From: Engraulis encrasicolus | Taxonomy: Eukaryota > Chordata > Actinopteri > Clupeiformes > Engraulidae | DNA: 64,000 bases | NCBI RefSeq assembly: GCF_034702125.1 | Contig: NC_085878.1 | Location: forward strand, 14,988,240-15,052,239 | Direction: 5' to 3' | Part shown: positions 11,396-52,510 of the stretch, one piece after another | Position numbering within the stretch: position 1 is the first letter of the stretch | Layout: the number at the start of each line of letters is the position of its first letter | The notes under the pieces: model-generated | What the model was told of the DNA's origin: nothing | The model's database searches: none | Seen by the model: the letters and a program-made list of their open reading frames with translations, nothing else | Program-made: the position numbers and the translations under genes

Positions 11396-11987
11396 GTGGT
11401 CCTCTCTCAGTCTCTCTCTCTCTCCCTCTTCTATCTCTCTCTCACTCACTCATTACACACCACTTTACTATGGTTTTCGCTTATTTTGCTACAATACTAA
11501 TGCCATTAACTCCTCCTATGTCCTAACCTAAAAGTGGGCTGCGTTCAGACTGAGTGAGTGAGTGAGTGAGTGTGTGTGAGTGTGTCTGTGTGGGGTTGGG
11601 TTGGGGGGTTGTTGCAGAGGAGTAGAGAGTAAGGGGGTTTGGATTTCAGCCCTCCCATGCAAGCAACCCTGCTGCACATGTGCTGTCACTCATTTGCCCC
11701 CGACATACACACATACACAGAACACACACACATACACACACACACACTCCAACACACTCATACCCTGAGAGAGAACAGGGAGAGGGAGACGGAAGGGGTC
11801 GAGATTCGAGACATTTGGCTGTGGTGCTCCGTCCCGTCAGGAAGCTCCGTGGAAGTTCCTTCACTCCCCTTCCTTCATCTGGACGTCTCTCTCCCCTCAG
11901 CTCCAGTCCCTCTCTACTACACCGCCCACCGGTGCCACATCTCCAGGACCTCCGAGAGACACCAGCCCTGGGCCGCACAACCCAACC

Positions 11988-31828
<19,841 letters not shown>

Positions 31829-31911
31829 TGAGCTCCAGCCTACAGAGAACAACCAACCCAGCACAGCAATGCCAGCCATGCAGAGGGGCGCCACCGTGTC
31901 GGTCCATTAGT

Positions 31912-31989
31912 ATGCAAACTTCAGAAAAAAACCACAAGACACAATCACATATGCAAACTTCAGAAAAAAACCACAAGACACAATCACAT
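31912..31989. repeat. 39-bp perfect tandem duplication
   Basis: Two identical 39-base units, each starting ATGCAAACTTCAG, head to tail in the cdh15 3' untranslated region. Confidence 0.95.
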
Positions 31990-32301
31990 GCACGCACACA
32001 CGGGTGCAAACACACACACAAACACACACATGACGCATGTGAGAACGAACACACACACACACCAACTGGCCTTTTCATTTTCATTTCTTTTGACTGAAAT
32101 CTGCACAGGTGGTGTTTGCATGGCAGTAGACAGTGCTGTCAGGTCACACAAAATACACATGACCTCCTTGTCCACCTTGACCTATATTTCAATGAATTAA
32201 TGAGCTCTTCGCCGCAATATTGGGACTTCTGCCCTAGTTGCTACACCACATCATGGCCTGGCCATATTTGGCCAAAAGGTGAATGATATTAGCCTTTGGT
32301 G

Positions 32302-32303
<2 letters not shown>

Positions 32304-32360
<57 letters not shown>
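32304..32360. repeat. (GA)n microsatellite
   Basis: Perfect AG array of 57 bases in the inferred cdh15 3' untranslated region. Confidence 0.95.
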
Positions 32361-32363
<3 letters not shown>

Positions 32364-33109
32364 CAAAGTGAAAAAAAGAAAACACAAGAGATTGTCTCAT
32401 TGGTTTTCCGTCTGGTATCTCAGCATGAAGCAAAAAAAGGTTTTGTCAACTGAACTGAAAAGGACAAATTGTCAGAGGAGCACCTGTGAAGGCTGAATCT
32501 GGTAATAGGCAAGTAATATCCACAGATATGAATGTAGAGGGATATGGGATTACATGAGATGTGGAATATAGATATCAAATGCAGAACATGGCGTCTGACT
32601 GACTTTTGGTGAATGGCATATACTGTACGAATAATATGCGCAATTCCCTGTGTAAGCCATTGAACAAGTTATGGCTAAGACACACTTGAGGCACATCACA
32701 TACCTGACACATTTGTTTTTTTGTGGTACTTGTCTATCTTATATATATGTAAATAAATGTTAAACGTGGCGATATGAAGATTATTTTGTATTTCTCTGTT
32801 TAGGCCAATTCTGTAAGGGTCACAGGTCTTGCAGAGTTTAGCCAATTGGTCAAAATAAAAATAAATAAAATAGCGGTCACATGTAAACATGTATGTTTTT
32901 AAACCAGTATTTCGCTTTTGACCTGTCCAGCATTATGCATAATAACTCATTGTATTCTCAGTAAAATGATATTGATGTATAACTTTTTTTTCTTTTTTAT
33001 ACTTTTACTGCCGACTTTTAAAAACAGAGAAAAAAATTTATGTTCTGTGTGAGTTTGTTATTTTTTTGTAATGTGCTATTTATTTCATTCATGAGATTAA
33101 AGTTGTTCA

Positions 33110-33115
33110 AATAAA
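33110..33115 (+). terminator. cdh15: Polyadenylation signal AATAAA, cdh15
   Basis: Canonical hexamer 1.28 kb after the stop, preceded by U-rich sequence and followed by TGGTACATGGTGCT, a plausible GU-rich downstream element. Confidence 0.5.
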
Positions 33116-33119
33116 AATG

Positions 33120-33472
33120 GTACATGGTGCTACTCAACTGTTTGTGAAAGTGAAGCGAAAGCGTGAAAGCCCATTGGGAAACTCCTACTCCCATTGTCAT
33201 TGTGACACAGCACTCCACAGCACACTAGTGAACACTGCCCACTGCACACAACAAAATTGCATTTATGCATCACCCGTGCAAGGGGGCAGCCCTCAATGGC
33301 GCCCCTAGGGAGCAGTGAGGCGGAATGGTACCATGCTCAGGGTACCTCAGTCAAGGAGGAGGATGGGGGAGAGCACTGGTTCATTACTCCCCCCACCAAC
33401 CTGGCGGGTCGGGAGTCGAACCGGAAACAAGTCTGACGCTCTAACCGCTTACCCATGACTGCCCATTGTTTT
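33120..33472. repeat. SINE-like dispersed repeat between cdh15 and spg7
   Basis: GTGAAAGTGAAGCGAAAGCG at the start, then CACAGCACACTAGTGAAC and CACTGCCCACTGCACACAAC, then a tRNA-like tail with GGGAGTCGAACCGG and CTCTAACCGCTTACCC. This is a familiar teleost repeat type. The tail resembles the B-box/T-arm part of a tRNA. Confidence 0.6.
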
Positions 33473-33574
33473 TTTTTTTTTTGGTGCCGTGACCCGGATG
33501 GCTGAATGCTGAAAGATGGCTGCACAATAAATGGATGTGTATGAAAAGTATAATGTAGAGGACAAAGTCTGCGG

Positions 33575-34361
33575 TATAAGTCCCATCCAAACCTTTATTC
33601 ACACACACATTGTTTACATTGTATGGGTTTTGCTTTATTTGGGCTCAGTGAGGGTTGCCATGAGGTTAATATTTTCCATAATCCCTTATATTGCAACGAT
33701 CTTAAATTGGATCGAGATATGGTTCTAAAGAACCTTTGTTGGACCTCTGGAGATGTGGAAGCAAATTCCACTGAATGACACTTAGGCCTATTTTCAACAG
33801 TGATGTCCACAATTGACATATTCATATTGTGCAACCTTTGTACATCAGAACCGTCCTTTGCAACAATTCTTAAAATACCTTCAGCACTTATTTGCAGGTT
33901 TGCTTCAGCTAAACATAAACATGAACTGTGCTGCAGTTGTGTAATGTCTACAAGTCTTTTTTTTTGTATTTTCATTGTCTATATTTGGCTCACACATGCT
34001 TTTCAATGCGTTCTCTGCTGCCAGTCAGTTTTATCACAATTTTCTCTGCATAACTACAAACATGTCTCTAAGCATCAAATTAAAATCCATTTGCACTTCT
34101 TTTACATTCCACTCTCTCAATCCACTGCATACTACCATAGGAACCTGCTATGAGACGGATTTCCATAGCCTGCTGTTGGCCCAGTCATAAACTGGAAACG
34201 GGAAAAAAAAATGTTGAGCTTACACAAGTTCACTGCAATCGGTGTGTGGTGGGGGGCTGGCACATGACAAAAGCAACCAAGTGTGGTGCATTTTATGTCC
34301 TATGATATGTGAGGAGTCCAGACTCCAGGGAGGTAATATAAGGGAGTCCTCAGGCCTGAGC
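33575..34361 (-). other. spg7: spg7 3' untranslated region (inferred)
   Basis: On the minus strand it runs from the spg7 stop to just beyond the AATAAA complementary to 33594-33599. It contains a 126-codon open frame that has no supporting features. The region between the two converging poly(A) sites is about 450 bases. Confidence 0.55.
33594..33599 (-). terminator. spg7: Polyadenylation signal AATAAA, spg7
   Basis: TTTATT on the + strand, i.e. AATAAA on the coding strand, about 765 bases after the spg7 stop codon. Confidence 0.5.
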
Positions 34362-43369
<9,008 letters not shown>

Positions 43370-45250
43370 TGCAACTCCACAGCTAATGTTACAAAGCAAC
43401 TGGGTATCTAAACCAGCGCTTTCATTCGCTTGAGGATGGACGCATCAGACGATCAAAACAGGCATGTGATATCTGTTCAACATTTCACTGCATTACCATT
43501 CATTTAGAACTATCATGACAACCATAACAGCTCACCATAGCACTGCACCTTGCTAGCCGTGCAGTCAAACTTAGCCACTCTCGAGTCTCGTTACTCAACT
43601 AACAAAGACTTTGCTCTGCCTAAAGATAACACTGACGGCTAGTAATAAAATCCCCGAGGGCTACTGTAAAGACATCGCTGCTGTCCAGCTTGATCCATGG
43701 AGGAAGAACGAACAGTTTGACTTCTCTACGTATCTGGGAAGTCTTGACAGAATACCGTCAGGTTAAATTTGGGCAAATAACCTCTAACTCTTTCAAATAG
43801 TTAGACCACCTGCTCAAAGTTGCACGAGTGTGCACACCAAATGTGCAACTATAGCCTACGTTAAGACTCGAGAACATTCAACGGTACAGTAGTCCTTCAA
43901 TCTAGTGCTAAAATGGTGGAAGAAATCAACATGCATGACGGCATCATCTTGCGCCAATATACATAATCCCGCGCGAGGTTATGACGCAATCTATTTATGT
44001 TTTGCAATGGTGTATTTTTTTTCCGCCCTGTACACTGTAGGCCTACATTTGGCAGTTAAAATAAAATGAATGTCCCGTTATTATTACTACTATTATTCAA
44101 AGTAGTCATAACAGAATTCATCCAATTCAATACAAATGTATAACGAATGGTAGCGGGCTCTTGCAACGTGGAGTAGATGAAAGGAGGGGGAAACTGTGGA
44201 GCTAAGGAATTTGTGTTACACTGTATCACCATAGCGTATTACATGTACACGCTTTGTGAAAGTATTAACAATAATTAACATTCAACTGCGAGTATTCTGC
44301 TTTGATCACCCCCTCTCTTGTACCAACGACAGGTGGTGCTATTGCTCAAGGACAGCATTCGCGTGCTGTTATTATTACACGTTTATATTTAGCAAGCTTT
44401 GACATTCCGAAAAATAAAAAAGTTAAGTATATAATTTCCAGTAAATACGGCTGTAATCTAAAGTTGGTTGAGATACTTTACGTACGAGTAAATGCGAGAA
44501 TAGTGCAAGCGCGACCGTTTGCCCAAAATGAGCTTGATGTGCATCGTCTTATTGCATTTATTATAGCACACCATCACATTCTATCAAAGATAGTTAAGAT
44601 TTCAAAAACTGCGTGCTGTCCGTAAATGTTCAGAGTCAGACAAACGAGCGTTCTGTTAATTAACTGGTTTATGCAATGATACAGAATAGAGTTTATGCTT
44701 CGAACAATATGAGACCACATCATAAAGTTTGTGGACGCTGATACAATATGCAAATGGATATCCATATTACAGAATATTACAGACACTTTGAGGGTAGAAA
44801 TAGAAATAGGGGCAAAATAGACGCAAGAAGCAAAATAAAAACAACTTCTGATGTCATGCAGACGAGCACTTATAACAACCAATTGAAAGCCTACATTGCC
44901 CTGTGATATATTTCAAAGCCAATCACATTTCGTCTTTCATTATCGAAACAACCATAACGCTTAAACGTTGCTTCAAATAACATTGGTTGCCACCTGTCAA
45001 ATCTATATACTACCAACGCTACAAATTAATGGTTCAACACATTCGTTTAGTACTATATATTTTGGTCCGAACTTTACCCAGCAATGTTGTTATTTCATCG
45101 TGCTGTTCACTGAACCTGTAAAGGCTTCATTCGCAATGGCGTCTCTTTTGTACCCGCCCATGTCCAGCGACCAATCGGAATTCGTGTCTCACTCTGAACA
45201 TCTCATTTTCGTCAGCAGCAGCATCGAAGTCAAAGGCCGCTTGGAAACGG
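43370..45250. promoter_or_regulatory. Head-to-head promoter region of spg7 and the ankrd11-like gene
   Basis: About 1.8 kb between the spg7 start codon and the inferred start of the rightward transcript. Seen: a CpG-containing block with TGACGGCA, GCGCCAAT and TGACGCAA at about 43930-43995, and GACCAATCGG (a CCAAT box in + orientation) at about 45168-45177. No TATA box was recognised. The middle part (44.0-45.1 kb) is AT-rich and otherwise featureless. Confidence 0.45.
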
Positions 45251-45645
45251 TTCGCAAGGAGTTGGTCAGAGAGGATTAAGCCGAAACTCGGGTACATATT
45301 TCTTTGCAAGCTAAAGCAGCAAGCTGTACATTAAAGTTTTGCAACACATTTGCTTCTGGTGCTTATTTAAGTGCGACGGAGGGACAAATACTCGTTGTAA
45401 TAACACGCCAATTGGAGTCTTGGACGATTTTTCATCGCTTGGGGTTTTCAGGATTTAGCTAGCCAGCTAGTCTCAAGGTGCTAGCTCGCTAGCTGTGCTT
45501 GGCGTGACTATGGACTGAAATGTGTGCTGTTCTTGTCGGATGTCCCTGGACGACAGCTTACTGAGAAGGCCCCAAATGGGAAAAACAAGCATCGGAGAGG
45601 AATGTGAAGTATAAACTTGTAGATGTAGTTCATTTTCGATCGAAG
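45250..45645 (+). other. ankrd11: Putative 5' non-coding exon 1 of an ankrd11-like gene
   Basis: The sequence downstream of a CCAAT box runs to a strong donor, TCGAAG/GTAAGA at 45645/45646. It has no long frame but three short overlapping upstream ORFs (45510-45518, 45520-45564, 45540-45614). The ankrd11 assignment rests on human gene order, where ANKRD11 and SPG7 start head-to-head and ANKRD11 has long non-coding 5' exons. The start at 45250 is a guess. Confidence 0.45.
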
Positions 45646-48600
45646 GTAAGACACAATTTGGAAGATCTTGCTTTTTCTCTGCTCCATATCAACAAAATAT
45701 ACGCCTGCGTAACGAGTTGTAGGAAAGCTAGTGAACTAGCGTGCTGGCTAATAATATGCTAGCCAGGACTAAGTTTTTCTTATTTTAATGATGGGTTGGT
45801 TGGTTCCAAATGTAGTGGTCTTGTCTTTTTCGGAACAGTCTGTCTGGATGATGCTTTTAAGAATAATGTTTTGACGTGTACTGTTGCAGTGAGGTTGAAA
45901 GCTGGATGTTACGCACAGAATTAGGACTTGATTTGTAAAACGACGATAACATGCATCTGTAGCTGACACAGTTCATAAATGATGGCTAGTAACTTGCAGC
46001 TTATCCAAGACCTCGACATTTTGACGTTTTCCTACGCCAAATGAAGTTACCGTGTGGTATTTAAAAAGGGTTTCTATCCTATGGTTTATGGATTTCATTC
46101 TCTGCGGATCTTTACATCAACTTCAGGGGCTGGATACCCATTAAAAACATTGAAATCTATTTTGTTCTGGTATGTTTGCTTTCAATTAGACCACTTTTTG
46201 TTGAATAACATTAGCCTGGTTCTCGTAGGCTTTCAGGTTGATTCTATTCAGACTGTTTTGCAACTATACTATTTAAGCAACAATTCGAGGTGGTGGTGTT
46301 GAGATGAAAAGTCGGGTATTTATCTACACTGATGCTCATCCGAATTTCTATATGAGGATAATACAATTCATGTTATGAGTGAGAGTTAGCTCTTTTTATT
46401 TTAGTGCAGAAATCTGTATTATTATTAATACTCGAAAAGTTAACCTTTTTGTACTGAATTAGTAAAATGTACATGGTTAGGGGGTTGGTTAACTAATCAC
46501 TGCATTTGACTCAGTCATTTGTTGGAAAAGGAAGCTCATTTTATGTCATATTATGATTTTAGATGTGTAAATTTCAGGCATTTTCGCTCGAATAACCTGT
46601 ACCTCAAATCATATCGGCCACCTTGCCATTTCGATGGGAAATAAGTCTAGCAGTTGGGCTACGTGAAGGCTGAAATCTTGATCTAGCAGAATATATTCTT
46701 AAAAGGGTGCTTTTCATACTTTATTGCAGTTATTCGACCTTACTTTATCATGGTAAACTGAATTCAAAACACAAACATCTCATTGCACCAAACAAGCTGC
46801 TCAACTAGTGTATCAAAATAGTAAAATATTCTGGTGTCGATGGCAGGGGCTTGTTTGTGGCATAGAAATATTTATGATGTTAAAATTATCATAATCTGTA
46901 GCAGTACTCATGCTATGCGTGAATGCTCAACACGCACATGCACTGCGGAGCAATCTTAAACGTTTTTTTTCTCAGTATGGCATGTTTTCAATCTCACTCG
47001 TCTAGCCATAATGATATAATGGCGAGCTGGTATGTGTGTACAGTAATATCGTTACGATCTTGTAGGCTGCTACTTTGACATCATTTTCTTGCAGTGAGGC
47101 TTATGAGGGAAGTAGAGTAAATGGCTCTGAGATGAGAAACGGTGTGTGCAAGCAGGCATGGCCTGTGCTGTGCTGTGTAGGAAAGAATGTGCCTGTACTG
47201 TTGGTGCAGTAGCGGTGCTGGAGAAAAACACTGCAGCACGCCTGCTCTATTGCTTTGCAGATATTGTGGGAGCAGCGCACTTCAAGTGTTTACCTTGAAA
47301 CTTGGTGCAAATGCAGCAGTGCAACTGGAAGAAAGGCTGCTGTGGCGTCTTGTTTGTTTGTTTGGTTACATTTTCTGTGCAAAACACAACACCACCAACT
47401 TCACTGTTTTCAGGCTACATCCTGCCATATTCTGATAGTTGCATACCTCACAACGTGAGCCATCGTAGAGGGCTTTCCCTTTTAGGTTTTACAGTTGCTC
47501 GCAAGAAATCTCGAGAATCTGTGCCCATGAGGCCTGCCTGCGTTGTTTTGTGAAAGCCTTGGTGCCTTTAACCCTTGCTCTGTGTCTGGTTCTCATCATC
47601 CCTAAGATGGACCTTCCTCTCAATGTCCCCTCTGTTGCCAACGGTCGGCAGGAAATGGCGTTAGTGTGGAGGTCAAGGGGTCATCGGCTTTGTTATTGGG
47701 ATCTGGAGGTTCTCACTGCTTTCCTGTTTCAGAGCGGTCCACTCCGCGAGTGGACTGGCGTCTTCAGCCAGATCAGCAGATGTCCCAATAGCCCGTAAGC
47801 AATGCTGAATCATGGGGGTTTTCCCCTCATTCGCACCAACAGCTTCAGTGTGCGTCTTGGCCTTGTGTGGCATGATTTAATGCTCAATGTGGAGGCCAGT
47901 CCATAGTACAAGCTTTAGGTTACTTAAAGCCGTGAGTGGAAGCCATGTATACTGGGCCACATTTTATTCCAGCAGGTGTGCAGAAAGCACATTTGGTAGG
48001 ATTATGCTCTCAGGAATGTGTGTGGTAATGTGTCATGAACTCGGTGACTGTTGTTGCGTTGCATCAGGATCTTCTAAGGTAGCTTATCACAGGAGCTAGA
48101 GCTGTAGCCAAGACCTGCACGCAGGTTTATCACCCCATCAACATTGCTGGTGATGTTGGCATAGTGACTTCTATAGCCACTTGGTTTTGGATTGAGTTGT
48201 GTATCGGCTCTGTTATCGCTTAGATTAGTTTGGAACGTTCTCAACTGAAAAGGCATGGTGGGAAGAAGGACTGTGGGAAATGTGGAAATGGAAATGCACT
48301 CTCCATTTAATCCTGGTCGTATGATGGAGGACCTGTTCTGCTGGTTGATATTTTACAAGGGCAATTTTACCACCTGCGCCGGTGTTAACAGTTGACCCAC
48401 ACAGCGGCAGTATGATTGGGATCAAGGGTCACTTGCGACATTGAATACTCCTGCAGCGACATTGAATTGAGCTGAGCCCCTCGTGTAAAGTTTCAAGACT
48501 CGCGTTGAATGAAGTGGAAATGTGGCAGGCAGTCAGACAAGCGGGGCTTGGGTTGGGGCACCTGTGTGCCAGCCCTGCCCAGCCCTTCAAACGTGTTTTT

Positions 48601-49139
48601 TTGTGAGAACTCGTTAAAGCCCCGACTCGAGACTCGCCCAATCTGCCTGTGCCACATAAGCAGGGTGTGTTTTATTATTTAAAACCACTGGCACTGCTGT
48701 AGGTCCTCTGTGTGTGTGTGGAAGCCTGTCCTCTTCTGAATCCTTCTTCTCTTCCGCCGCCTCCTCCTCCTTCTCCTCCTGCTGCTGCTGTTTTTAAGCC
48801 TTGCAGGAGCTGCTCAAGCCTGTCTGTGCATGTTATGCAGGTTCAACAGCAGCACCAGCAGCAGCAGCCATGACATTTGAAGAGCGGCTGCCTTTGCGGT
48901 GGTGTTAACTTCAGCAGACATGACGGTGACTTTTCTTCCCTCGTCCTCATGCATATGGTGGTCGCTTGTAAACCTTTTTTTTCCTTTTCTTCCTTTTGAA
49001 CGTTTTTCCCCTCCTTTTGTAGACCTCACACAGCTCTGCATGGGCAGGTCCCAACCTGATGTGTTTTTGGTGGTAGTGGTCTGTAGAGCCAGGGAAGTAT
49101 TCCTGGCCCGGTAGCAAACCAGGCTAACTTAGCTTGAAG

Positions 49140-49310
49140 GCAGCAGCAGTAAGTCATGTAACAGAAGAGCCCAGAGTCCCAATATTCTTAACTAAATGAC
49201 ATCTCTGTGGGCTATCTATCAGCAGGTTTACCACCTCCTGTACGTTAACTTAGCCAGGTTTATCAATTAACCATGTTATTGGAATACACCATAGGTCAGT
49301 CAGGTACAAC
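49140..49310. repeat. Dispersed repeat, relative at 41505-41665
   Basis: AGAGCCCAGAGTCCCAATAT..CTTAACTAAATGACAT and AGCCAGGTTTATCAATTAAC, CCATGTTATTGGAATACACC match the copy in spg7 intron 4 in order and spacing. Confidence 0.6.
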
Positions 49311-49831
49311 TGCATGCATCAGTTGGGTAGAAGGGGTACTGGCGTCACACCTCCACAATGTCTGGCTGACTGCACTGTTGCCGCGTACGGCCAGGGGAGT
49401 TGGAGGTAGGCTAGTTTAGCATTGGCCACCACCTTGTGTGTAGGCCTACTGTTTGTTCTCCTTTGCGAGGCCCCATTCATAGGTTACCTGGCTTGGCCTA
49501 AGGATCAGATAAATCCTCCATGGCTCAGTAGCTGCTGCCTATGGTGAAGTAGTTGTAGTGTTGTGGGGATGTAAACAAGGTAACCCGGTGTGTGACTTAG
49601 CGGCTGTAATTAGAAAGATGGGTCGAGCTTGATGGGGTGAAGTGTGGGGTTGAGGCAGTACGGCAGCCTGTGCTGCAGTGACGCTCGCTATGCTATGCTA
49701 TGCTAGCTGTTGGGTTGCATTTGCCACACTGCTGCTGCTGCTATCTGCTCTTCCCTCCTCTCTACCACCTCCGCAGAGCTGAGGCTGGAGGGGCTGACGA
49801 CGCGAGGCTGTAAACAGGAACAGCTTCTCTG

Positions 49832-49836
<5 letters not shown>

Positions 49837-49883
<47 letters not shown>
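49837..49883. repeat. (CT)n microsatellite
   Basis: CT array with one TTT interruption. Confidence 0.9.
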
Positions 49884-51052
49884 GGCTGTCTCTCATGCGC
49901 TCATGCTTACTCGTGCTCGTCGTCGACCAGGCTTTACTTCCCTCCTGAGGTGGACATCTTTTATAGCCTCTCTTCTCACCCCTCCCCCCCACGCCACCCC
50001 AATCTCCTTACACAGTCAAATGCCATTTAAAGCCCTTTTGAAATCCAGCCCATCCTCCTCTTCCATTCTCCTCGCCTCACATACTCTCACACCAAAAGAG
50101 AGGACTCAGTAAAAGGGTTACGTCTACCAACGGATGTTTTTTGGTCATTGTTGTTAGCTGAACATTGCATACATTTTGTATTTTTTCCTCCCCAACCTTC
50201 TCTATCACCAGGCAACCAGAAGAACTTGGTTCCAGTCGGATAGATAAAATTATTTTATTGGTATTCCCCCCTCCATCTCTGCCGTGTGCATCAAAGCCGA
50301 GTGGGACTCCCTGCTTTGCTCCCTCTGCAAATTTAACTGTGTGCTGTTACTCCTCCGTCCCTTTTGATCTCTTCCCCTCTCTCTGAGGTGCTCTTCAAGC
50401 AGAACGCGTGTTAAAGCCCTGCCCTTTTGCAACACACTTAGAGCCAAATACTGCTTTGGACATAATGGAAGATCACACTGAAGAGGGATATAAGAAAAGC
50501 GAGGCGATTCTCTTCACGAAAGACCAATCACTGTGTGAGAGGTTAACTTATTATTTTGCATGTTAGCATCGCTGAAGGGGTCGATCGTCTTGAGGTCTGT
50601 TGTAAGAAAAGCATTATAATAACAACACATTGTTTTGATTCCATGAACTGAGGGTTTTCCAAGCTGCGGTGAGCTGTGCGTGTATGTGGTTGAAAGGGAC
50701 AGCTTGAGCGTATACGTTTCCCTGAACCGGACCATAGACAACAGTTGGTATTTTGATGGGGGACAACAAGCGAGAGCTGGTTTAAGCTCTCTTTGCCTTT
50801 GGGGGATAAGGGAATAATATTTCCTCGGCAGTGAGCCGTGTTGTCACGGACATGCCCTCCCCTTTCTACAGCTACTGCTTGTTGAGAGAAAACTAGAGAA
50901 AAACACCACAGACTACGTTTCTCAGTCGCTGTCCTGTTTTTTTTTCTTTTCTTTCCTTCCATCACTCTCTTTCTCCCTCTTTTCTTTTCCTTAATGTTTT
51001 TGTCAAATAGACAGGTGGCCAGAGCCATGGCCAGAAGGACATCTGTGCTGTT

Positions 51053-51055
<3 letters not shown>

Positions 51056-51084
<29 letters not shown>
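51056..51084. repeat. Short (CT)n microsatellite
   Basis: Perfect CT array of 29 bases. Confidence 0.9.
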
Positions 51085-51088
<4 letters not shown>

Positions 51089-51248
51089 GCCTGTGGCCTC
51101 CTGCAGTCTGAACAGGAGTCAACAGGGCCTCTCTCCTCTGCATTCGCATTCACATTCACATGCTCATTCTCCCCGCGCTAGCGAGAGCAAAAATAATACT
51201 GAAACATTCAGCCACGCTCGTCCTCCTTGACGCACTAGGCCCTGCCAT

Positions 51249-51429
<181 letters not shown>

Positions 51430-51509
51430 CAGTCCCCATGGACACAGGCTCAGAAGTTGTTATTTTGGATCCATGTAATGATACTGCTGTTACTCTCCCA
51501 CACACGCAC

Positions 51510-51512
<3 letters not shown>

Positions 51513-51580
<68 letters not shown>

Positions 51581-51585
51581 ACTCT
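51513..51585. repeat. (CT)n microsatellite
   Basis: Near-perfect CT array with two CTCA interruptions at the right end. Confidence 0.95.
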
Positions 51586-52401
51586 TACAGCACTCTTGTC
51601 TCTGTCCTCCCCACCTCCCTCCCTTCCTGGTTGTGATGGCTGGGCTGGGGTGTGGGTGGCTCGGCTAAGCAGTGCTGTGCCTGTGCTCTGCTGCCACTGC
51701 TGCCTCCTCTACCGCTGCTGCTGCTGCTGTTGCCGCTCTGGCTGAATCTCAATCACAGGGAGCCTTTAGCTGAGTGCCGCTGCTGTCCTTTTGATGGGGC
51801 AGCTGCAGCCATTCACTCCTCGGCCCCCATTTCTATTGAAATGCACTGACAGGAAGGGGGGAGGGGAGGAGGGAAGAGAAGAGAAGAGAAGCGAAGCGAA
51901 GCAGAGTGGGGGAAAGAGGTGGTGGAGGAGGCCAAGGGTGGATGGGCTGGCCTGGGCGCTCTGTGCGTGACTGAAAAGCATACCTAAAAGCAAAGGAGCA
52001 AAACAGAGAGGAGCAGTTAGCAGCAACACACGTGTGTGTGTGTCTCTCTCTCTTGCTCACATGGAGGGGGTAGGTCTGAAAGACCGGCTGTATGATTGTG
52101 ATGTACATGTCTTACAAAAGCCTGAAAGCCTGTAGTCTTTTTGACCAGCTGTACCAGAGCCATCATTGCATTGTTAGCTCTGTATGTTTATTGTGAAGCT
52201 ACGAGGAAATGAAGAGATTAGAAGCGGAAAGAAGCATGAGGAAGTGGCGTAGTGAGTGCATACATTTTGGTATTGATTGGTAAAGCGTGGCTAGATTGGG
52301 CTTTGGTTATGGCTGAAGCCTTGTGTTTTTGCGTTGTGCACAGAAGCTTGTGTCCGCTGTCAATCATACCCCTAAGGCAAACCAATGTAACCTTATTAGT
52401 A

Positions 52402-52510
52402 GGGCTGGGAATCGATCCAGATTTGCTGGATCGATTCGATTTCGATCCAGAGGGCCACGATTCGATTCGATTCACGATTCGATTCGATCCGATTCGATAT
52501 CGATCTATTG
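52402..52510. repeat. ATTCGATTCGAT-rich repeat end
   Basis: Starts AGGGCTGGGAATCGATCC, the same end type as the element at 55627, followed by repeated GATTCGATTCGAT. A matching right end was not found, so this is a truncated or diverged copy. Confidence 0.5.

Larger units (their letters stand above)
31829..33130 (+). other. cdh15: cdh15 3' untranslated region (inferred)
   Basis: Runs from the stop to about 15-20 bases beyond the AATAAA at 33110-33115. It holds a 39-bp tandem duplication (31912-31989), a CA-rich stretch and a GA array (32304-32360). A second AATAAA at 33526-33531 is an alternative end. Confidence 0.6.

Noticed and set aside
33595..33975. 126-codon minus-strand open frame between the two genes
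   Set aside because: It lies in the inferred spg7 3' untranslated region, has no recognisable domain, and overlaps another open frame on the + strand.
43450..45130. tRNA, snRNA or microRNA genes in the intergenic spaces
   Set aside because: No cloverleaf, A/B box pair or conserved hairpin was recognised. The tRNA-like tails at 19.3 and 33.4 kb belong to dispersed repeats.
45136..45279. 47-codon + strand frame starting MASLLYPPMS near the divergent promoter
   Set aside because: It contains the CCAAT box, so it is probably promoter DNA. A longer antisense frame overlaps it and no family was recognised.
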